Source: JAJRXK01 sp964593155
GTDB taxonomy: Bacteria > Krumholzibacteriota > Krumholzibacteriia > JAJRXK01
Assembly: GCA_964593155.1 (NCBI GenBank)
Contig: CAZQHE010000180.1
Location: 1 to 6,677 of the forward strand
Reading direction: 5' to 3'
DNA length: 6,677 bases
Part shown: positions 1 to 5,902 of the stretch, in pieces
How positions within the stretch are numbered: the stretch's first letter is position 1
Layout: every line of letters begins with the position of its first letter
Notes under the pieces: generated by a model
Database searches by the model: none
What the model saw: the letters and a program-made list of their open reading frames with translations, nothing else
What the model was told of the DNA's origin: nothing
Program-made: the position numbers and the translations under genes

Positions 1-1
1 G

Positions 2-1435
2 AGTCGGACCTACCGTGCGCGCAAGTTCGTGCGTCGTCACCGGCTGCCCGTGGCCACGGTCGGCGTGATCGCTTTCGGCCTCGTCCTGGGCGCGGCCGGC
101 CTGGCCTTCGGGCTCGTGCGCGCGCTCGACGCCGAGGAGCGTGCCTCGCGCGACGCCCGTACCGCCGAGGAGATCACCGACTTCCTCGTCGACCTGTTCC
201 GGGTGAACGAACCCGGCGCCGCGGCCGACACCCTCGTCACCGCGCGAGCGATCCTCGATCGCGGCGCCGACGAGATCCGCGCCTCGCTCGACGACGACCC
301 CCTCGTGCGTGGCAACCTGCTGAACACGATGAGCGAGGCCTACTGGGGACTCGGCCTGTACGTCCGCGCGGACTCGCTCGCTCGCCTGGCGGTCGACGAT
401 CTCGAAGGCGTGCTCGAGGATTCCGATGCCCGCCTGGCCGACGCGCGCCGACAATGGAGCCAATCCCGGTTCTACGCGGGTGACTACCGGGGCGCGCTCG
501 ACATCGCGCAGTCCGCCTTCGATGCGCGTGCCGCTGCTTTCGGACCCTACGACGAGAAGGCCGTCGAGCTCCGCAACGTGCGCGCGCAACTGGTCGGACG
601 CATCGGCGATCCCGAGGAGGCACGCGCGGAGTTCGCCGACCTGATCACGTACCTGCAGGGCGGAACGGGCCCGTCGATCCACACCGCGCTCGTGTCCACG
701 TGGAACAACCTGGCCGCCATCCACTTCCGGGGACGCGACTTCCCCGACGCCGAGAATGCGCTCGAACGCGCACTGACCGTGCTCGACTCGACCAACGTCG
801 AGGAGCCGGGGCGGCGGGTCCGCCTGATGATGAACATCGCGGCCGCCCGTGCGCAGCAGGGCAATCTGGAGGAGGCCACGCCCATGCTCGAGCGTGCGCT
901 CCCCGAACTCGAACGCATCTACGGCCCGGCGCACATGGAAACCATCGGCGCGCGCATGAACCTGGCGGCCTTCCGTCAGATGAGCGGCGACACCGAAGGC
1001 GCCGCGGACGCGTATGCGACCGTTCTGCCGCAGGCCGAGGCCGCGCTCGGGCCGGACCACCCGCAGGTCGCACGCGTGCTGCACAGCCAGGGCGTGACCC
1101 TGAACGACCTCGGCCGGCACGACGAGGCGATCGTGGCTCTGCGACGGGCCGTCGAGATCCGCACCGCGATCTTCGGACCCGATCACGACGACACGGTCGC
1201 GAGTCTGCTGTCACTGGCCACGGGATACGGCGGCGCCGGCGACACGCAGCGGTTGCGATCGGCCTTCGACGATGTCGTGTCACGCCGCGCCCGGAAGTTC
1301 GGCGAGGACCACGTCGAAGTCGCGCGCGACCTCGACGTCTACGCCGAGGCCCTCGCCGCCAACGGGCTCGACGGAGAGGCCGCGGCGATCCGCACACGCG
1401 CGGCCCGTATCCGCGACGCGCAGCCCGAGGGGTGA
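2..1435 (+). CDS. Membrane-anchored TPR protein, probable C-terminal half of a Ser/Thr protein kinase (5' truncated)
   Basis: The reading frame is already open at base 2, before the first possible start (GTG at 29), and reads SRTYRARKF into the anchor, so the gene very likely begins upstream of the window. Counting from the GTG, a basic stretch (RRHR) is followed by one hydrophobic membrane segment at about residues 8-30. Then comes a charged helix (about 31-60) with the DFLVDLFRVNEPG type motif, and TPR-like helical repeats to the C-terminus. The later repeats carry recurring GPxH-type turns (YGPAHMET, LGPDHPQV, FGPDHDDT, FGEDHVEV) at roughly 42-residue spacing, typical of kinesin-light-chain-like TPR_10/TPR_12. 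In known families a 'YRxxKFVRRHR' stretch before a membrane segment and such TPRs follows a PknB-type kinase domain, which would lie cytoplasmic and upstream; that domain is not visible here, so kinase identity is inferred. The TPRs would lie on the far side of the membrane and probably mediate protein contacts. The stop is TGA at 1433-1435. Confidence 0.85.
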   Translation, partial: SRTYRARKFVRRHRLPVATVGVIAFGLVLGAAGLAFGLVRALDAEERASRDARTAEEITDFLVDLFRVNEPGAAADTLVTARAILDRGADEIRASLDDDPLVRGNLLNTMSEAYWGLGLYVRADSLARLAVDDLEGVLEDSDARLADARRQWSQSRFYAGDYRGALDIAQSAFDARAAAFGPYDEKAVELRNVRAQLVGRIGDPEEARAEFADLITYLQGGTGPSIHTALVSTWNNLAAIHFRGRDFPDAENALERALTVLDSTNVEEPGRRVRLMMNIAAARAQQGNLEEATPMLERALPELERIYGPAHMETIGARMNLAAFRQMSGDTEGAADAYATVLPQAEAALGPDHPQVARVLHSQGVTLNDLGRHDEAIVALRRAVEIRTAIFGPDHDDTVASLLSLATGYGGAGDTQRLRSAFDDVVSRRARKFGEDHVEVARDLDVYAEALAANGLDGEAAAIRTRAARIRDAQPEG

Positions 1436-1577
1436 GTGGGGACGTCGGTCGGACAGGCGCGGCGAGGAATGAGGATGTCACTCCGGTGTCGGAGTCGAGC
1501 ATTTATGTGGAAGGCGTCGGATCGTGGCTGCCAGCGTGGCGACGTGGTGCGTCCGGTAACCGGCGCGGATACGATCG

Positions 1578-1603
1578 TCCTCCCGGCCTTTGCCTTCGGA
1601 GGA
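1578..1603. terminator. Weak imperfect hairpin, possible terminator
   Basis: TCCTCC (1578-1583) pairs with GGAGGA (1598-1603). Inside it GGC pairs with GCC around a CTTT loop, with an asymmetric internal loop between the two stems. It lies about 140 bases past the stop of the upstream TPR gene and between convergent genes, where a terminator is expected. No T-run follows on either strand, so intrinsic termination is doubtful. Confidence 0.2.
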
Positions 1604-1632
1604 CCACCCCGCAGCGACGGTCGAGTGATCGG

Positions 1633-1740
1633 CGGTACCGTGAGCACGCGGGCGACCTCGTGGCCACGGGCGTGGACATCGTCCACCTGGAGGTCGACGA
1701 GGAGTCCCGGATCCAGGTGATCGGGATCGGACGGCGCTGA
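1633..1740 (+). pseudogene. Possible remnant: orphan C-terminus of a SnoaL/NTF2-like protein
   Basis: In the frame ending at TGA 1738-1740 the last residues read RYREHAGDLVATGVDIVHLE, then a VDEESRIQVIGI type ending. This resembles the final two strands of SnoaL-like/NTF2-like proteins, where a 'xVATGxDFxxLDxDGRI' pattern precedes a short hydrophobic end. Of the 29 codons from GGC at 1651, 28 end in G or C, as in real genes of this genome. Upstream in the same frame the translation turns Arg-rich and unconvincing, with no plausible N-terminal half, start or ribosome site. It would therefore be a decayed or truncated gene rather than an intact one. Chance resemblance in high-GC DNA remains possible. 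Confidence 0.3.
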
Positions 1741-1748
1741 TCCGCGCC
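1733..1748. terminator. Short GC hairpin at the end of the minus-strand gene
   Basis: GGCGC (1733-1737) and GCGCC (1744-1748) form a 5-bp stem with a 6-base loop. It overlaps the last base of the TAG stop of the minus-strand gene and lies in the convergent junction. No U-tract follows in either direction, so a role in termination or mRNA end protection is only a possibility. Confidence 0.2.
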
Positions 1749-4700
1749 TATTTCAACAGAACGAGTTTATTGCTCCGCAACTCGCCGGCAGCCATCGCGC
1801 GCTGGAAGTACACGCCGCTCGCCACCCGCTCGCCCCGGTCGTCCTCGCCCGTCCACACCCGCACGTGGTCGCCCGCCTCGAGCCGTTCGCGCGCGAAGGT
1901 CTTCACGCGACGGCCGCGGACGTCGAACACGGCCCAGTCGACCGTCGCCGACGAGGTCAGACGCAGACGCAAGACCGTCGACGGGTTGAAGGGGTTCGGC
2001 GCTGCGTTCGCGAGGTTCAGTACCGCGCGATCGGCCGCGCCCGGCGTGTCGGCGCTGGTGACGTAGGTGTCGGGATCGAGCATGCGCGTCATGGAGACGG
2101 TGAAGGCGTAGTCGCGCAGCCGTTCCCGTCCCGCCGACGTCCCGTAAGGCAGCACCTCGCCGGGCACGATCGATCCAGCGTCGTCGCCGATCGGACCGCC
2201 GATCCACAGGACCGAATCGCTCGACGCGTCGGCGCTCCACGCCACGACCGAAGAGATCCCACTCCCGCTGCCGTCGGGATACGAATCCATGAAGCCGGCA
2301 ACGATCCGTTCGCCGGGAGACAGCCGCACCACCGGCGGCGCGATCGCGTCGAAGGCGAAGACGTTTTCGCCGAGCTCCATCTCCTCGCGAATACGCGTCG
2401 TGCCGATCCGGTCGACACGCAGCCCGCCGGTATTCGCCATCGACGCGACGAAGGGAGTGACAGGATCGCCGAGGGCGGCAGCCTCGAAGCGGATCTCGTC
2501 GAGACGCACGACCACGAAGCCCGACGTGTCGTTCTCGTAGGTGTCGGTCAGATTCACCACCAGGTTCGACGTCGTGGAATCTGCCTCGCCCCCGCCGGTG
2601 GGCGGGTTGCCGAGAACAATCGTCTCGATCGGCGGGCCGTCGTAGTCATTGGCGAAGATCTGCACCTCGGCCAGCTGCAGGAAGTCCTCGCCGTCGAGTT
2701 GCACGCGCACGTAGCGGCCGCTCACGTCGAAGTCGAAGTCCGTCGTCCTCCCCGCCGTGCCCGAGTGGAACGAACGAGCTACGTTCGAGTCGGCCAGCGT
2801 CGTGGCCAGGTCCTGCGAGGCGAAGGGCGTCTCGCTCACCAGCACGTAGAAATCGCTCAGACGGTTGCTGCAGCAGTCAGTGCGATTCCACAACCGGATC
2901 GACTGGACGGGTACCACACTCTGGAGATCGATCTCCCACCAAGCGTTCTGGTCCTTCTCCGTGTGCGAGACCGAACCCTCGCCGTAGTCGCCGGTCGTGT
3001 CGCCGTCGACGGCCCGGTCCGCGCCGGCACTGTTGTACGTGCTCGACTGGGCCACCGGTCGACCGACCGCGGCGTTGCGGGTGAAGTCCGCGTCGAGGAT
3101 TTCGATCCAGCTGCGGACGAGCGCAGTGCCGTCGAGGTCGATCTCGTTCGAGGCAATCGGCGGCATCTGCACCTGCCCGCCGTCGCGAGTCCCCATCCGC
3201 ACGTGCGCCAGCGAACGCGCGGGACGTTGCGGCGAAACGATGAAGGCTTCGGGAATGCCCAGGTCCTCGATGCCCGGCACGCGTACCAGATTCGACTCGG
3301 CGAGCGGCGTGGTCACGCGCGCGTCGATGTTCGCACGGTTGCTCGTGCCCGGCTGGTGGCAGTAGCTGCAATTGGCATCGAGGTACGAGAGCGCCCGATC
3401 GTGCAGCGGCGCCGTCGCGTCGCCGCTCGAGGTCAGGCGCGGCAAGTCGTCGACGTCCTCCGGACCAACGGTGGCGTCGAGCAGACCTATCTCCGACAGC
3501 GTCACGAGCTGGTTGTCCGTTCGTCCCGTCGACGGATAGGTCACGTCGCGGTTGAGCTGCTTGGTCGAGAAGCCCAGCGCCGGTCCGGCCGTCGGGTTGT
3601 GACACTGCAGGCACTCGGCGTTGCTGGGGTAGCGCCAGGTCTGCGTGCGCGTGCCGTTGGCGGTTGTGATCGTGTAGTCGACGTCGGCGCCGCCTGAGAC
3701 GAGGTCGGCATCGCTGCCGTCGGGCCGCCACTGGTAGGTCAGGCCGTAGACCTCGCCCAGATAGCCCTCGACCAGGAAACGCGTCTCGACCGGAATCGTG
3801 ACCAACGGCTCCGTCTCGTCGACCGGCAGCTCGAAGTGCTTCACCCACACCGTTCCCTCAGGGAAGCCCCACGGTTCGACGGCCGAGTATCCGATGCGCT
3901 CGGCGAAGCTGCCGTCGTGCGGCACGAGCGCCCAGCGCGATTTCCGGGCGCCGTCGCTCCAGAAGGGCTCGTTGATCCCGTAGGGAATCGCCTGCGGACT
4001 CGGCTCGAGCGTCGCGAGGTCCTGGAAGAACCCGGTTTCGGAGAGCGTCGCCGGCGCCGGCTCGTTGGTCACGATCCGTTCGAGCTTGTAGATCGGACGC
4101 TGGGGCCCGAGCCCACACAGGTAGATCTCGCCGTCGAGATCCTGACCGAAGGTCCCGAGGAACCCCGGCGTGAAGGTCCCGATGTCCGCGCGCGTGGCCG
4201 TACCGGTCGAGTCGTCGTAGCTGATCGCGAACAGCTTCGACGAGATGTGGTCGCCGCAGACGAACTTGCCGTAGAGATCCGGCAGTTCGGTGCCGCGGTA
4301 GATGTAGCCGCCGATGATCGCCCGCGCGTCGCTGCGCGACGGGAAGTCGATCACCGGGTCGGTCAGCACGCCGCCGATGCTATCGGGCTCGGACCGCACA
4401 CCGCTGCGTAGGCCCTCACGGAACGGCCACCCGTAGTTGTTGCCCCCGTCGATGATGTTGATCTCCTCGCGCCGGCTCTGCCCGACCTCGCCGCTCCAGA
4501 AGCGATCGCTCATCGCATCGTAGGTCATGCGGTGCGGCGCGCGATTGCCCAACGTCCAGAACTCCTCGAACACCCCCCCGTCGGTATCGAGAAACGGGTT
4601 GTCGTTCGGGATCCAGTAGGCATTGCCCGTGAACTCGTCCTCCTCGCCTGCGTCGGTCCCCATGAAGCGGCGCGGCGGGTGCGCACGCGTCGGATCCATG

Positions 4701-5443
4701 TCGACGTCGATGCGGATCACACCGCCCTCGAAATTCGTCGCCAGGTCCTGCGCCGTTTCGTAGCGGAACTGGTCGCCGATCGACAGGTAGAGGAAACCGT
4801 CGCCGCCGAAGGTGAGGCCGCCACCACGATGCGAGCCGTTGTACAGGCGGACGTTGAAGAGTTGTACCTCGCTTTCGGGGTCGGCGACGTAGGTCGTCGG
4901 GTCGACCTCGTAGCGGGCCAACCGCAGGTACGTGCCGAAGAAGCCGTTCGTGAATCCACCCGGGTACGATCCCTCGTCGGGCACTACGCTGTGGTAGACG
5001 AACATCCAGTCCTTGCCCGTGCCCTGCCCGAACTCCGGATGGAAGTCCAGGCCGAGGAAGCCTCCGTCCCACACCACCGCCGTGATCGCCTCGAGGTCCA
5101 GACACAGTTCCTTGGTCGCCGTCGCCGGGTCGTTGACGAAGGAGTGGATGAGTCCCCCACGCGAGGCCACGAAGATACGATCGGTGCCCTTCAACGGGGT
5201 GTAGACCAGTGGATCGTCGAAACGCAGGTTCGGATAGGCGTCGACCAGGCGATAGGCGATCTCGGTACCGTCGCCGGGCGTGCCCAGCGGGAAGGTTCCG
5301 TCGAAGTAGGGATCGACCAAAGGCGGTGCGTCGATGCCCGGGGACTGGGCGTGGGCGTCGAAGGCGAAGAGAAGCAGAAGCGGGACGAGGCAAGACGCGG
5401 CACGACGAGGAGCACGGCGGAAGCGAGCGGGCGCGAACGACAT
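1748..5443 (-). CDS. Secreted quinohemoprotein: PQQ-type glucose/sorbosone dehydrogenase + diheme cytochrome c + discoidin + FlgD-like tail
   Basis: 1231 residues. ATG at 5443 is chosen because a signal peptide follows directly (Arg-rich start, LVPLLLLFAF core, likely cleavage after AHA at 30-32); no clear Shine-Dalgarno precedes it. About 60-455 is a glucose/sorbosone dehydrogenase beta-propeller: GGFLGLDFHPEF with likely catalytic His135, HRGGGLTFGGDG, IPNDNPF, GNRAPHRM, EVGQSRREEIN and NNYGWP. About 462-785 resembles the SO_2930-type diheme cytochrome module (GINEPFWSDGARKSRW; heme sites CLQCH 611-615 and CSYCH 692-696; QMPP with possible Met ligand 760). About 787-933 is F5/8 type C/discoidin-like (AVDGD, WWEIDL, RYVRVQL). 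About 940-1135 is beta-rich and unrecognised. About 1143-1231 is a FlgD-like Ig/type IX-like sorting tail (APNPFNPST, FDVRGRRV, ASGVYFQR, KLVLLK). Inferred role: extracellular oxidation of a sugar or alcohol using PQQ, with electrons passed to its own hemes. Substrate is unknown. The gene stands alone, divergent from the propeller gene. Confidence 0.9.
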   Translation of the reverse strand: MSFAPARFRRAPRRAASCLVPLLLLFAFDAHAQSPGIDAPPLVDPYFDGTFPLGTPGDGTEIAYRLVDAYPNLRFDDPLVYTPLKGTDRIFVASRGGLIHSFVNDPATATKELCLDLEAITAVVWDGGFLGLDFHPEFGQGTGKDWMFVYHSVVPDEGSYPGGFTNGFFGTYLRLARYEVDPTTYVADPESEVQLFNVRLYNGSHRGGGLTFGGDGFLYLSIGDQFRYETAQDLATNFEGGVIRIDVDMDPTRAHPPRRFMGTDAGEEDEFTGNAYWIPNDNPFLDTDGGVFEEFWTLGNRAPHRMTYDAMSDRFWSGEVGQSRREEINIIDGGNNYGWPFREGLRSGVRSEPDSIGGVLTDPVIDFPSRSDARAIIGGYIYRGTELPDLYGKFVCGDHISSKLFAISYDDSTGTATRADIGTFTPGFLGTFGQDLDGEIYLCGLGPQRPIYKLERIVTNEPAPATLSETGFFQDLATLEPSPQAIPYGINEPFWSDGARKSRWALVPHDGSFAERIGYSAVEPWGFPEGTVWVKHFELPVDETEPLVTIPVETRFLVEGYLGEVYGLTYQWRPDGSDADLVSGGADVDYTITTANGTRTQTWRYPSNAECLQCHNPTAGPALGFSTKQLNRDVTYPSTGRTDNQLVTLSEIGLLDATVGPEDVDDLPRLTSSGDATAPLHDRALSYLDANCSYCHQPGTSNRANIDARVTTPLAESNLVRVPGIEDLGIPEAFIVSPQRPARSLAHVRMGTRDGGQVQMPPIASNEIDLDGTALVRSWIEILDADFTRNAAVGRPVAQSSTYNSAGADRAVDGDTTGDYGEGSVSHTEKDQNAWWEIDLQSVVPVQSIRLWNRTDCCSNRLSDFYVLVSETPFASQDLATTLADSNVARSFHSGTAGRTTDFDFDVSGRYVRVQLDGEDFLQLAEVQIFANDYDGPPIETIVLGNPPTGGGEADSTTSNLVVNLTDTYENDTSGFVVVRLDEIRFEAAALGDPVTPFVASMANTGGLRVDRIGTTRIREEMELGENVFAFDAIAPPVVRLSPGERIVAGFMDSYPDGSGSGISSVVAWSADASSDSVLWIGGPIGDDAGSIVPGEVLPYGTSAGRERLRDYAFTVSMTRMLDPDTYVTSADTPGAADRAVLNLANAAPNPFNPSTVLRLRLTSSATVDWAVFDVRGRRVKTFARERLEAGDHVRVWTGEDDRGERVASGVYFQRAMAAGELRSNKLVLLK

Positions 5444-5491
5444 GGAGGCACCGGTGGAAGTGGGGCGCGAAACGAGAACCGATACCTGATG

Positions 5492-5520
5492 AGTGTAGCA
5501 CGTGTTTGGGAAACCGTGCA
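5492..5520 (-). promoter_or_regulatory. Candidate promoter for the quinohemoprotein gene
   Basis: On the minus strand TGCTACACT (5492-5500) reads as an extended -10 element (TGn followed by a 4/6 match to TATAAT). At 17-base spacing the -35 position holds TGCACG (5515-5520), only a 3/6 match. The -10 lies about 50 bases upstream of the ATG at 5443. Plausible but weak, and promoter consensus in this lineage is not known to me. Confidence 0.3.
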
Positions 5521-5782
5521 GGCATCGGGCTCTGTTCGCAACGCCCGAGGTGTCCCGAACCTCCGATCGGGAAGTGAACGACTGAGCCTGTCCATCGGGC
5601 CGGATTCGATCATCGAGCGCTCTACTTCCGAGGTGCCTCGGATCAGGGTATCGCCCACGACTCGCGATCCGAATTCCGGGACGTCACGCCGACAGTGGAA
5701 GAGGCGGTGAACTCCGATGAACGGAGCATTCGTCGAACGAGCATCGCCGGGGAAGCGGTCCGATCCCTCGCCGGAACGTCAT

Positions 5783-5804
5783 CGAATCGCTCGACCGCGA
5801 TTCG
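5783..5804. repeat. Perfect 8-bp inverted repeat in the divergent region
   Basis: CGAATCGC (5783-5790) and GCGATTCG (5797-5804) are exact reverse complements separated by TCGACC. The 22-base dyad fits a dimeric regulator operator or a small hairpin. It lies about 100 bases upstream of the propeller gene start and has no T-run after it. Confidence 0.55.
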
Positions 5805-5831
5805 TCCCCGAACGTGAACTCTTCTCCAACC

Positions 5832-5848
5832 TTCCCGGACCCCGGGAA
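5832..5848. repeat. Perfect 7-bp inverted repeat next to the propeller gene promoter
   Basis: TTCCCGG (5832-5838) and CCGGGAA (5842-5848) are exact reverse complements around ACC. The right arm overlaps the GGAAC element proposed as a -35 for the plus-strand gene, so a protein bound here would compete with RNA polymerase. It could be an operator or a chance GC-rich dyad. Confidence 0.5.
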
Positions 5849-5873
5849 CGCGGCGTCGCCCTCGGAGTAGACT
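5845..5873 (+). promoter_or_regulatory. Candidate promoter for the propeller-repeat gene
   Basis: TAGACT (5868-5873) is a 4/6 match to a -10 box about 30 bases before the ATG at 5903. Upstream, GGAAC (5845-5849) with 17 bases to GTAGACT is reminiscent of ECF-sigma promoters (GGAAC and a GTC-like -10), although the -10 does not match that consensus well. There is no good housekeeping -35. Suggestive only. Confidence 0.22.
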
Positions 5874-5891
5874 CGCTCCCCCGAGTTCATC

Positions 5892-5898
5892 GAGAGGA
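5892..5898 (+). promoter_or_regulatory. Ribosome binding site of the propeller-repeat gene
   Basis: GAGAGGA ends 4 bases before the ATG at 5903, a near-consensus Shine-Dalgarno at suitable spacing. Together with the signal peptide that follows, it fixes this start. Confidence 0.65.
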
Positions 5899-5902
5899 AC
5901 CC

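Larger units (their letters stand above)
1436..1747. other. Convergent intergenic region
   Basis: This is about 310 bases between the stop codons of two convergent genes. No frame has a convincing full gene with a start and ribosome site. It holds two weak hairpins (1578-1603 and 1733-1748), neither followed by a T-run, and a short coding-like tail at about 1633-1740 that is listed separately. Nothing else is recognisable. Confidence 0.6.
5444..5902. other. Divergent intergenic/regulatory region
   Basis: This is 459 bases between the starts of two divergent genes. All frames across it give low-complexity, Arg/Ser-rich translations without recognisable protein features, so I read it as non-coding. 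It contains candidate promoters in both directions and two perfect inverted repeats (5783-5804 and 5832-5848), all listed separately. It is long for a compact bacterial genome, leaving room for regulator binding. Confidence 0.6.

Noticed and set aside
645..1502. Minus-strand open frame of about 285 codons opposite the TPR gene
   Set aside because: Its translation is extremely Arg/Pro-rich and has no domain, while the opposite frame is a clear TPR protein.
1706..1725. Imperfect hairpin CCCGGATC / GATCGGG
   Set aside because: It has a one-base bulge, lacks a T-run and sits within the coding-like remnant; GATC-rich dyads like this are common by chance here.
700..1740. Plus-strand open frame of about 346 codons overlapping the TPR gene in another frame
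   Set aside because: The part inside the TPR gene is an Arg-rich shadow. Only its last 35 or so codons look coding, and these are listed separately as a possible remnant.
1865..3697. Plus-strand open frame of about 610 codons antisense to the quinohemoprotein gene
   Set aside because: It lies wholly inside a gene with clear domains on the other strand. Its translation is Arg/Val/Gly-rich without any recognisable motif, as expected from an antisense frame in high-GC DNA.
4532..5710. Plus-strand open frame of about 392 codons across the start of the quinohemoprotein gene
   Set aside because: It is antisense to the signal peptide and propeller, has no ribosome site or domain, and runs into intergenic DNA with a low-complexity translation.
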